From assembly GCA_040218145.1 (NCBI GenBank), contig JAVJQK010000033.1, forward strand, positions 124,001-188,000: a stretch of DNA of 64,000 bases, given 5' to 3'. The stretch comes from Sandaracinaceae bacterium (GTDB taxonomy: Bacteria; Myxococcota_A; Polyangia; Polyangiales; Sandaracinaceae). The position numbers and the translations under genes are program-made. The notes beneath the pieces are model-generated. The model was not told the DNA's origin, ran no database searches, and saw only the letters and a program-made list of their open reading frames with translations. Of the stretch, positions 27,946-35,394 are shown one piece after another. Within the stretch, counting starts at the first letter, position 1, and each line of letters starts with the position of its first letter.

Positions 27946-29514
27946 GTGGGCACCGCGAGCTGGATCCGCGCGCGGAGGACGCTGCCGAGGGAGTGGGACG
28001 CGATCGTCATCGGGGCCGGGGTCGGGGGGCTCGTCGCGGCCTCGCTCCTCGCCAAGCGTGGCCAGCAGCGCGTGCTGGTGCTCGAGCGCCACTACGTCGC
28101 GGGCGGCCTGACCCAGACCTTCACCCGGCGTCGCTTCCACTTCGAGGTGGGCGTGCACTACGTCGGCGACGTCGGCCACGCGCGCGCGCCGCTTCGCCGG
28201 CTCCTGGCCGACGCGACCGACGACGCCCTCGCCTGGAGCCCGCTCCCGCGGGTCTTCGACCGGATCCGCTTCGAGGACGCGGAGGTGGAGATCGCGGCCG
28301 GGGCCGAGGCGCTCCGGGAGGCGTACCTGCGCTTCGCCCCCACCGAGCGGGTCGCGATCGACCGCTACCTCGAGGATCTGTGGGCCTGCGCGCGCGAGGG
28401 CCCGGGCTATCTGCTCGCCCCGCCCGCGCACCGCGCGCGCTCTCCGTTTCGCCGCTGGTCCGACGTCACCACGGCCGAGCACCTGGACGCGCTGGGGCTC
28501 TCGCCCCGGCTCGCCGCCCTCGCCACGACCCACTTCGGGAACTACGGCGCGCTGCCCGACGTGAGCAGCTTCGCGGCCCACGCGATGGCGACGGCTCACT
28601 ACTTCTCCGGCGCGTCGTTCCCGGTGGGCGGCGGGGCCGCGATCACCGACGCGCTCACGGACGCGATCACGCGACGCGGCGGAGTGGTGGCCATCCGAGC
28701 GCCGGTCGAAGCCGTGCGGCGCGAGGGCGCGAGGGCGACGGGCGTCCGCCTGGAGGATGGAACGGAGCTGGACGCGCCGTTGGTGATCAGCGCGGTCGGG
28801 GCGCGCCTGACCTACGACACGCTGCTCGACGACGACGCCCCCGAGGTGGGCGCGATGCGAGAGGCCGTGCGCGCGATCGGCCCGTCCGCGGCCCACACCG
28901 CGCTCTACCTCGGCCTCTCCGAGAGCGCCGAGACGCTGGGGCTGAGCGGGGAGAACCGCTGGCTCTCCACGCCCACGCCGCTGCGAGACGGGGCGCGGCT
29001 CGAGGCCTGGATCGCCGGGGCCGAGGGCCCGGCCGGCCTCTTCGTCTCCTGTCCGAGCGCCAACGACCCCACGTTCGCGGCGCGCCACCCCGGCCGCGCC
29101 ACCGTCGTCGCGTCCGTGCTGCAGCCCTATGCCCCCTACGACGGCTGGAGCGAGAGCCGGCACCACCGCCGCCCCGAGGACTACGACACGACCAAGGCGC
29201 GGCTCTGCCGGGACGTGCTCGCCAAGACGCGGGCGCTCCTGCCCGAGATCGAGGGCGCCATCGAGCACGTCGAGATGTCGTCGCCGCTGACCACGCGCGC
29301 GTTCACGGGTCACCCGAGCGGCGAGACCTGCGGCCTGCTCCACAGCCCGGCCCGCTTCCGGAGCGCCATCGGCCCCCGCACGCCGCTCGAGGGGCTCTTC
29401 CTGGCGGGGCAGGACGCCTGGCTCTGCGGTGTGGGCGGCGCGGCGTTCGGCGGCCTCGCCTGCGCCTCGCTCGCCGTGAAGCGCGACCTCTTCCGCGCCG
29501 TGCTGTTCGGCTGA
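27946..29514 (+). CDS. FAD-dependent carotenoid/retinol desaturase-saturase family oxidoreductase
   Basis: 522 residues. The dinucleotide motif Val-Ile-Gly-Ala-Gly-Val-Gly-Gly-Leu lies near residue 21, followed by Leu-Glu-Arg-His-Tyr-Val-Ala-Gly-Gly-Leu-Thr-Gln. The histidine-rich substrate region has Val-Gly-Val-His-Tyr-Val-Gly. The C-terminal FAD block includes Leu-Phe-Leu-Ala-Gly-Gln-Asp. The layout matches CrtI-like and all-trans-retinol 13,14-reductase-like enzymes. The N-terminus is not a signal peptide. The start is GTG at 27946, 44 bases from divergent fabD. No crt genes are near, so the lipid or polyene substrate is open. Confidence 0.85.
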   Translation: MGTASWIRARRTLPREWDAIVIGAGVGGLVAASLLAKRGQQRVLVLERHYVAGGLTQTFTRRRFHFEVGVHYVGDVGHARAPLRRLLADATDDALAWSPLPRVFDRIRFEDAEVEIAAGAEALREAYLRFAPTERVAIDRYLEDLWACAREGPGYLLAPPAHRARSPFRRWSDVTTAEHLDALGLSPRLAALATTHFGNYGALPDVSSFAAHAMATAHYFSGASFPVGGGAAITDALTDAITRRGGVVAIRAPVEAVRREGARATGVRLEDGTELDAPLVISAVGARLTYDTLLDDDAPEVGAMREAVRAIGPSAAHTALYLGLSESAETLGLSGENRWLSTPTPLRDGARLEAWIAGAEGPAGLFVSCPSANDPTFAARHPGRATVVASVLQPYAPYDGWSESRHHRRPEDYDTTKARLCRDVLAKTRALLPEIEGAIEHVEMSSPLTTRAFTGHPSGETCGLLHSPARFRSAIGPRTPLEGLFLAGQDAWLCGVGGAAFGGLACASLAVKRDLFRAVLFG

Positions 29515-29523
29515 GGGGCGAGC

Positions 29524-30180
29524 TCAGCCGGTGGCGCGGCGGCCGGCCGGGATCGTCTCCCACGAGGCGAAGCGGCGGAGCGCGGTGCGGTCGTCGTACG
29601 GCGTCAGCCCGAGCTGCGAGAGCGCGCGGGCCACGTCGGCCTCCACGCACACGAAGGCGCGGCGCCCGAAGGTGCCGAGCACCTCGACGAAGCGGCGGTC
29701 GTGGTCGTGGCGCGCGAGCAGCACGTTGACGCCCTTCAGGATGGCCTCGGTGCGCTCGTCCGGGACGCGTCGGGTGTGGCGCGCCATGCGGGCGTGGCGG
29801 CTGATGCGAGACAGCGCGACGCGCTCCCCCGCGACCTCGACGATGAACGCGGTCTGGCTGCGGGCCGCGCGCCACGGCGCGAGCTGGGGCAGCGCGTGCG
29901 TGATCTGCTCGAGCACCTGGCCGGGGTCGATGTCTCTCCCGGGGACCTCGACGAAGCCGTTGCGCTGGCGGCGCCAGAGCGCCTCCGGCCAGTCGCCGTC
30001 GGCCAGGTGGAAGGAGTGCAACAGCTCCGCCACCGCCGTCGGCGCGACCGGCCGCGTGGCGGCCTTCCCGAGCACGCCGCCCGCCCACTTGGCGGTGACC
30101 TCGTGGAGCAGACCGACCTTGCGCAGGCGCGCCAGGAGCTCGAGCCAGCTCGGATGCATCAGGGGAAGGGGGCGCGACAT
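29524..30180 (-). CDS. Hypothetical protein downstream of the acyl-synthase operon
   Basis: 218 residues, soluble, with no recognised domain. It shows a helical first half, an Arg/His-rich segment (His-Ala-Arg-Met-Ala-Arg-His-Thr-Arg-Arg) near 130, and a beta-alpha-beta end with Arg-Arg-Ala-Phe-Val-Cys-Val-Glu. It lies 89 bases downstream of the kinase-like gene in the same direction, so it may be the last gene of that operon. ATG start at 30180 is preceded by a G-rich stretch (GGGGAAGGGGG). Coding bias is strong. Confidence 0.7.
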   Translation of the reverse strand: MSRPLPLMHPSWLELLARLRKVGLLHEVTAKWAGGVLGKAATRPVAPTAVAELLHSFHLADGDWPEALWRRQRNGFVEVPGRDIDPGQVLEQITHALPQLAPWRAARSQTAFIVEVAGERVALSRISRHARMARHTRRVPDERTEAILKGVNVLLARHDHDRRFVEVLGTFGRRAFVCVEADVARALSQLGLTPYDDRTALRRFASWETIPAGRRATG

Positions 30181-30269
30181 GACTTACCTCGCTGCGGAAA
30201 TCTACACCGCGACGTCGGCCGACCATGACACACCGACCCACACCGCGCGAGCCGAGTCGCGAGGCCGCC

Positions 30270-31337
30270 CTATTCGGGGGCGTCGTCGTCGATCTGGAGG
30301 GTCCCCAGCTCCTCCAGGTTGATCTGGTCGGTCGACTCTTGCTTCAGGCCCTTGGGCTTGGATCCTGCGCCCGCCGGCGGCGAGGGCGGCGCGCTCCGGC
30401 TCCCGCTGCGCTCGCTCGCTCGCGTCTTGGGCGGAGCGGGCGGCGGCGCGTTGCGCGGCAGGGTGCGCTCGATCTCCTTGGCGAGGGCGGGCGCGTCGGT
30501 GCTCTCGGGGAGCGAGCGCAGGAGCAGCTCGCACGAGCGCGCCATGGCCGCCGCCGTCTCGAAGCGCTCTCGCAGGTCCGACGCGAGGGCTCGCTCGATC
30601 GTGCGGAGGATCACGGGCGGCACGTCCTCTCGGATCAGCGCCAGGTCGACCGGACGGCCCGCCTCGAGCCGCTCCTTGAGCTCGTCCGGCATGACCGAGA
30701 AGTCGCTCGCGCCCGCCAGCACCGCGTAGAGCGTCAGCCCCGCGCCGAAGACGTCGACCGGCGGGGCCAGCCCCCCCTCGGGCGCCTCGACGCGCACGTG
30801 CCGCTCGGTGATCCAGGCCCCCGTCTCGCCGGTCTGCTCGAGCGCCGCGCAGACGCCGAAGCGGGTGACCACGGGGAAGCCGCTCCGGTCGAGGCGAACC
30901 GCCCGCGCGCCGATGCCGCCGTGCGCGAGGGGGCGTCCCTTGCCGTGCAGGGCGTGCAGGGTGAAGAGGAGGTCCTTCGCGATCGCGAGCAGGAACCCGT
31001 ACGGCGCGGGCGAGCCCTTCTCGTGGTGCGCCTCGACCCACTCCCGCAGCGTCGGGCCGTCGACCCAGTCCCAGACGAGGAAGGTGTCCTCGCCCTCCTC
31101 CACCACGTCGAGGAGGCGCTGAACGCCCGGGATCGCGGCGCGGCTCGCCTTGCCCTGCACGTCGATCAAGGCCTCGAGGAACGCGTCGCGATCCTTCAGC
31201 GGCGCGGTCAGGCGCTGGATGGCGACCTTCCGTCGCCCGGGGCCGACGTGTTGCTTCCCCTCGGAGACGGGGCCGAGGGGCGCGACCCACCTCTCGGGCC
31301 CGAGCTCGAAGCGACCGGCGAGCGTCTCCGAAGACAC
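30270..31337 (-). CDS. Degenerate protein-kinase-fold protein (pseudokinase)
   Basis: 355 residues. The order of a Ser/Thr kinase domain is recognisable over about 8-270: a beta-sheet lobe with Val-Ala-Ile-Gln, a hinge Leu-Val-Trp-Asp-Trp-Val-Asp-Gly-Pro-Thr-Leu, a catalytic-loop position reading His-Gly-Gly-Ile-Gly-Ala-Arg-Ala, an activation-segment position reading Thr-Arg-Phe-Gly, and an Asp-Val-Phe-Gly-Ala-Gly helix. The catalytic Asp and Asn, the DFG Asp and the VAIK Lys are all missing, and the glycine loop is lost. The C-terminal 90 residues are Pro/Ser/Lys-rich. GTG start at 31337, 26 bases after the lipoprotein gene. A binding or scaffold role in the acyl-synthase operon is inferred. 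Confidence 0.75.
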   Translation of the reverse strand: MSSETLAGRFELGPERWVAPLGPVSEGKQHVGPGRRKVAIQRLTAPLKDRDAFLEALIDVQGKASRAAIPGVQRLLDVVEEGEDTFLVWDWVDGPTLREWVEAHHEKGSPAPYGFLLAIAKDLLFTLHALHGKGRPLAHGGIGARAVRLDRSGFPVVTRFGVCAALEQTGETGAWITERHVRVEAPEGGLAPPVDVFGAGLTLYAVLAGASDFSVMPDELKERLEAGRPVDLALIREDVPPVILRTIERALASDLRERFETAAAMARSCELLLRSLPESTDAPALAKEIERTLPRNAPPPAPPKTRASERSGSRSAPPSPPAGAGSKPKGLKQESTDQINLEELGTLQIDDDAPE

Positions 31338-31363
31338 GTCGCGAGTATACCCGAATCCGCGGC

Positions 31364-32713
31364 TCACTCGGTCGCGCGTTCGAGCTCGCCGCGCACGACC
31401 GCGCGGACCGCGTCCGTGGCGTCCCGGCCCGTCGCGAGCGCCGACGCGACCTCGCTCGTGTCGAGCCCCGCCACCGCGCGGCCGTCCACCCAGATCCGCA
31501 GCGCGCGCGCGGGCCGATCCGCCACCGCCACCGCCCAGTGCCCGCGGTCGTAGATCAGCGTGTCGACGAAGGGGCGCGGCACCCGGGTCTCGCCCCCCGC
31601 CGTGATCACGAAGCGGCGGCCCCCGCGCCGCGCGAGGAAGGCGTGCCCGTCGGCGCCGAGCTGCAGCGCGCCCGCCCACTCCCCGCGATGCACCAGGGCC
31701 CCGTCGACCACCACCGCGGAGCCCGCGCCGCGTCGGTGACCCACGTAGCCCCAGCGCGCGCCGCGCGTCAGGGGGCCGTCCACCGAATCGAAGCGAGGCC
31801 CCGCCGACCCGCCCGGCCCGTGGACCCGCACTCCATCGTCCCGGCGGCACGCGAAGACGGGCGCGTTCGCCGGGGGCACGAGCGCGAGTCGCTCGATGGA
31901 AGGACAGCGCGCGGCCTCCCGGCCGTCCACGACGAGCGCGCCTCCCTGGCGCCACGCGACGGCGCCGCCGTCCGCCGCGATCACGAGGCCCTCCGCGCGC
32001 GGCGCCGCGTGTCGGCGGCTCCCGTGCACGACCGCGCGCCCCTCCGCCGTGTCCACGATCGCGGCCCACGTCGGCGCGTCGTCCGCCGCGGCCAGCTCCC
32101 GCAGGTCGTCGAAGCGTCCGGACACCTCCTCGTCCACGACGAGCGACGCGCCCTCCGCGTCGAACCCCGCGTAGACGACGAGCGCCCCCTTGGCCCCGAA
32201 CTCGAGGCCGAGCACGTCGTCGAACGCCGGCCCGACCCGACCGTCGACGACGGCGCGCGCGCCGCCTCCGTCCCGGCCGACGTAGGCGAGCCGGCGGCCC
32301 TCGCTCGCGAGAGTGATCGTGCCGGCGAGGATGGAGCGAAAGACGGGCCCGGCGTCTCCTCCGTCGACGACGCGCCAGCCCTCCTCGTCGAGCGCGGGAT
32401 AGGCGACGCGATCGCCGGCCACGGCGGGCACGCCGACCGCCTCGTAGGCGGGGCCGAGCGCGCGCCCGACGCCGACCCGCCAGCCCGCCTCGTCGCGCAC
32501 CGCGTAGACCGGCTCTCCGGACGCCGTCCACGCGAGCGCCTCGAGCCCCACCGCCTCCCACCGCCCGAGCACCTCACCGTCGAGCACCAGGCGCTGCACG
32601 TCGCCCACCTCCTCCACGCGCAGCTCGCGCGCGCGGTCCGGGCCCCGCCCGTGCCAGACGAGGGTCGGGGCGCAGCCCGAGAGGAGCAGGCAGGCGAGCG
32701 CGACGCAGATCAC
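31364..32713 (-). CDS. Lipoprotein with repeated VVDG-type strands (propeller-like)
   Basis: 449 residues. The N-terminus MICVALACLLLSGC is a compact lipoprotein signal with Cys14 as the acylation site. The rest consists of short repeats of the type Val-Val-Asp-Gly-x-x-x-Gly-Pro-x-Phe-Asp, about every 40-45 residues, as in WG or beta-propeller repeats. No enzyme motif is seen. GTG start at 32713 overlaps the dehydratase stop by four bases, so its product is made with the acyl-synthase enzymes. A cell-envelope acceptor or transport role is possible. Confidence 0.75.
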   Translation of the reverse strand: MICVALACLLLSGCAPTLVWHGRGPDRARELRVEEVGDVQRLVLDGEVLGRWEAVGLEALAWTASGEPVYAVRDEAGWRVGVGRALGPAYEAVGVPAVAGDRVAYPALDEEGWRVVDGGDAGPVFRSILAGTITLASEGRRLAYVGRDGGGARAVVDGRVGPAFDDVLGLEFGAKGALVVYAGFDAEGASLVVDEEVSGRFDDLRELAAADDAPTWAAIVDTAEGRAVVHGSRRHAAPRAEGLVIAADGGAVAWRQGGALVVDGREAARCPSIERLALVPPANAPVFACRRDDGVRVHGPGGSAGPRFDSVDGPLTRGARWGYVGHRRGAGSAVVVDGALVHRGEWAGALQLGADGHAFLARRGGRRFVITAGGETRVPRPFVDTLIYDRGHWAVAVADRPARALRIWVDGRAVAGLDTSEVASALATGRDATDAVRAVVRGELERATE

Positions 32714-33300
32714 GTTGGAAACGCGTCGGGGAGCGCGCTGGTGATCGCGCCGCGCGCGACGGGGCGCCCCTCCACCGTCGCCTCGACCTGGAACCGGCGC
32801 GCGCTGCCGAGGGCGCGCTCGAGGGTGACCCGATAGCGCAGCGTGCAGCCCGCGAAGACGGGCTCGGCGAGCTTCACGTCGATCGCGCCCGCGAGCCCCA
32901 CCCGCGCGGTGGGATCGGCGAGCTGCTCGACCAGCCCCGCCTCGATCTCCGAGGGCGCGCGCCGCCCGAGGCGGTGCCGGGCGTCGATGCCGCGGAGCGC
33001 GTCGAGCGCGTCGGCCTCCGTCAGCCCCCGCCGCTCGAAGCCCTCGACGATCGCGAGCAGCACGAGCAGCGCGTTGACGGCCTGCCCCATGCCCTCCACC
33101 GTGTAGACCCCGGGCCAGAGGCTCAGGCCGGGGAAGTGCCCCTCGAACACGGGCTCGTTGGCGGAGACCTGCTTGTGCCCCTCGAGCGTCGGCTTGGGGC
33201 CGCGCACGAAGCTGTCCACGCCGTCGAGGAAGAGGAACGGACGCCGGTGCGGGATGAGCCGCATCACCGTGTCGGCGCCGAGCTCGAGCCGCCGCGTCAC
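32710..33300 (-). CDS. Hotdog 3-hydroxyacyl-ACP dehydratase (FabZ/FabA-like) with insertion
   Basis: 196 residues. Pro-His-Arg-Arg-Pro-Phe-Leu-Phe-Leu-Asp opens the domain, Gly-His-Phe-Pro-Gly gives catalytic His55, and Val-Glu-Gly-Met-Gly-Gln-Ala gives Glu69. Compared with FabZ (about 145 residues), roughly 45 extra residues (about 87-135, Arg/Glu/Ala-rich) are inserted after the central helix. It would dehydrate 3-hydroxyacyl-ACP made by the ketoreductase upstream. GTG start at 33300 overlaps the ketoreductase stop by four bases. Confidence 0.85.
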   Translation of the reverse strand: MTRRLELGADTVMRLIPHRRPFLFLDGVDSFVRGPKPTLEGHKQVSANEPVFEGHFPGLSLWPGVYTVEGMGQAVNALLVLLAIVEGFERRGLTEADALDALRGIDARHRLGRRAPSEIEAGLVEQLADPTARVGLAGAIDVKLAEPVFAGCTLRYRVTLERALGSARRFQVEATVEGRPVARGAITSALPDAFPT

Positions 33301-34031
33301 GAAGAGAGCCCTCCGTCGACCACGAGGCTCTGCCCGGTGACGTAGCTCGCGTCGTCCGAGGCGAGGAAAGCCACCGCCGACGCGAGCTCCTCCGCCGCAC
33401 CCGGCCGACCGAGCGGGATGCGCTCGACCATGGCCGCCTTGCGATCCGCCGGCAGCCGCGCGGCCATGCCCGCGTCGAAGAGGCCGGGCACCACGGCGTT
33501 GACCCGCACGCCCTTGCCCCCGACCTCGGCCGCGAGGGTCTTGACGAGCGCCAGCACCGCGCCCTTGGACGCCGCGTAGTTCGCCTGGCCCGGGCTCGCG
33601 CGCAGGCCCGCCACCGAGCCCACGGCGACGACGCTCCCGCGCCCCGCCGCGATCATCGGCCGCAGCACGGCCCGCACGCACCGCATCGTCCCGTCGACGT
33701 TGGTCCGCAAGACGTCTCCCCACGCGTCGTCGCTCATCATCGCCAGGAACCCGTCGTGGTGCACGGCGGCCGCGCAGACCAGCACGTCGACCCGGCGATG
33801 GCGCGCGAGGACCCCGCGGAACGCCGCGTCCACCGAGGGCTGCTCGCGCACGTCGAGCTGCAGCGGCGTGGCGTTCGCCCCGCAGGTCGCGACCACGCGC
33901 TGCGCGTCCTCTTCCCGGCGTCGGTAGCCGACGTGCACGGAGGCGCCCTCGGCCGCGAGGCGCGCGCAGATGGCCGCCCCGAGCCCCCGCGAGCCGCCCG
34001 TGACCACGGCGACGCGGCCCTCGAGCCTCAC
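33297..34031 (-). CDS. 3-oxoacyl-ACP reductase (FabG-like SDR)
   Basis: 244 residues, classical short-chain dehydrogenase. The NADP-binding Thr-Gly-Gly-Ser-Arg-Gly-Leu-Gly is at 11-18, Asn111 is present, and the catalytic Ser139, Tyr152 and Lys156 are all in place (Tyr-Ala-Ala-Ser-Lys). The C-terminus Tyr-Val-Thr-Gly-Gln-Ser-Leu-Val-Val-Asp-Gly-Gly is typical of FabG. Its place between a GcvT-like gene and a dehydratase in an operon with KS and ACP supports beta-keto reduction on ACP. GTG start at 34031 overlaps the previous stop. Confidence 0.9.
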   Translation of the reverse strand: MRLEGRVAVVTGGSRGLGAAICARLAAEGASVHVGYRRREEDAQRVVATCGANATPLQLDVREQPSVDAAFRGVLARHRRVDVLVCAAAVHHDGFLAMMSDDAWGDVLRTNVDGTMRCVRAVLRPMIAAGRGSVVAVGSVAGLRASPGQANYAASKGAVLALVKTLAAEVGGKGVRVNAVVPGLFDAGMAARLPADRKAAMVERIPLGRPGAAEELASAVAFLASDDASYVTGQSLVVDGGLSS

Positions 34032-35053
34032 GCCCGCGCTCCGAACCGCGAGAGCGGAGGGAAGGCGATCTCGTCGCGCGTGGCGAACACGTGGCGGCGC
34101 GGGTCCACGTGCAGGCTCCGGTTCTCCACGAGCGGAGGCGCGACGACGCGGGCGCCCTCGTCGAGCACCACGCCGCCGTGCGCGATCTCCACGTCGATCA
34201 GCGCGCTGGCGACCTCCATGTCGATCGACTCGGAGCGCGCGCGGCGCACCACCTCGCCCACCGCCTGCCCGTTCAGGTGCAGCGTGCCCTCGAGCGGGGT
34301 CTCGGCGCGGACGTACATCAGCCGCCGCCGGACGCCGTCTGCGAGCCGCGCCTCGATCGCCGCCTTGCCCACCCAGTCGCGCTCGAGGTCGAGCCGCCAG
34401 CCGAGCTGCAGCTCGAGCGGCGTGACCCCGACCGGCACGTGCGCCGGGTCGAAGAACCCGTTCTCGAAGCGACACAGCGAGACCGCCTCGAGGGACACCG
34501 CCTCGCCGTCGAGGGCTTCGCCGTGGCGCTCGATGTCCGCCATCAGCGCGTCGGCCGCGTCGCGCTCCACCACGAGGTCGTAGCCGAACTCGCCGGTCTT
34601 GCCCGCGCGGACGCACAGGCCGTGGTCGACGCGGAAGAAGTTGAGGTAGGGGAGCGCCATCATGTCGTCCCCGAGCACCTTCGAGACGTGCTCCCAGGCC
34701 CAAGGGCCGTGCACCGACACGACGACGTGCGTCTCGCCCAAGTCTTCGAGCGTGGGCGCGCAGCCCGGCGGCAGGTGCGCCTCCACGTGCGCGCGCAGCG
34801 CCGCGGGAGAGAGGCCCTCGACCAGCAGCAGGTAGTCCTCGTCGTCCGCGCACACGAGCACGTCCGCGATCGGCCGCCCCGCGTCATCGAGCAAGAGCGA
34901 TTCCTTGACCTGCGCGTCCCGGAGGAACAGGCGCGAGGGGCAGAGGTGCAGGAGCGCGTCCCGCGCGTCTTCGCCCCGCAGGGCGAGCAGCGCGAGCTCG
35001 GGCGCGCGGCGCCACCCCACCGCCTCGCGGATCGCGGTCACGTCCGGGCTCAT
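34028..35053 (-). CDS. GcvT-fold (aminomethyltransferase-like) protein in an acyl-synthase operon
   Basis: 341 residues. The GCV_T architecture is visible: an N-terminal half with Ser-Leu-Leu-Leu-Asp-Asp-Ala-Gly-Arg-Pro-Ile-Ala-Asp-Val, a central Thr-Gly-Glu-Phe-Gly-Tyr-Asp segment, and Leu-Gly-Trp-Arg-Leu-Asp-Leu-Glu-Arg-Asp-Trp-Val-Gly-Lys, which aligns with the folate-site region of GcvT. A C-terminal barrel follows. The YgfZ Lys-Gly-Cys-Tyr motif is absent, and gcvH and gcvP are not present, so glycine cleavage is unlikely. It overlaps the ACP stop and the FabG start by four bases on each side. A folate-dependent C1 step or a non-catalytic role in acyl-chain modification is inference. Confidence 0.75.
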   Translation of the reverse strand: MSPDVTAIREAVGWRRAPELALLALRGEDARDALLHLCPSRLFLRDAQVKESLLLDDAGRPIADVLVCADDEDYLLLVEGLSPAALRAHVEAHLPPGCAPTLEDLGETHVVVSVHGPWAWEHVSKVLGDDMMALPYLNFFRVDHGLCVRAGKTGEFGYDLVVERDAADALMADIERHGEALDGEAVSLEAVSLCRFENGFFDPAHVPVGVTPLELQLGWRLDLERDWVGKAAIEARLADGVRRRLMYVRAETPLEGTLHLNGQAVGEVVRRARSESIDMEVASALIDVEIAHGGVVLDEGARVVAPPLVENRSLHVDPRRHVFATRDEIAFPPLSRFGARA

Positions 35054-35394
35054 CCCGCCTCCGCTTCTTCGATGGGCGAGTCGCTGGGCTCCACCCGGGT
35101 GATCCCCTCGGGCGGGTCCAGCACGAGCTCCACCACGGAGTGCACGGTGCGGAACGCCGACGGCCCCACCGCGCCCTCCGAGAACTGCAGCGAGAACTCC
35201 GCCTCGATGGCCACGACCAGCTCGACCGCGTCGACGGAGTCGAGCGCGAGGCCGGTGCCGAAGAGCGGCGCGTCGAGGTCGATGCGCTCGGGAGGCAGGG
35301 GCACGCGCAGCCGCTCCACCAGCATGTGCCGGACCCGGGTCAGCGCCTCCTCGCGTCGGGCGAGGTGCGCGCGCAAGCTGTCGTCCATCTCCAT
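35050..35394 (-). CDS. Acyl carrier protein
   Basis: 114 residues. Leu-Asp-Ser-Val-Asp-Ala-Val-Glu-Leu holds Ser53 as the phosphopantetheine site, between helices typical of ACP (Ile-Glu-Ala-Glu-Phe-Ser-Leu after it). A 25-residue acidic tail extends beyond the core. ATG at 35394 shares its first base with the ketosynthase stop (TGATG); a GTG three bases earlier is equally possible. It carries the chain for the fused ketosynthase, reductase and dehydratase in this operon. Confidence 0.88.
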   Translation of the reverse strand: MEMDDSLRAHLARREEALTRVRHMLVERLRVPLPPERIDLDAPLFGTGLALDSVDAVELVVAIEAEFSLQFSEGAVGPSAFRTVHSVVELVLDPPEGITRVEPSDSPIEEAEAG

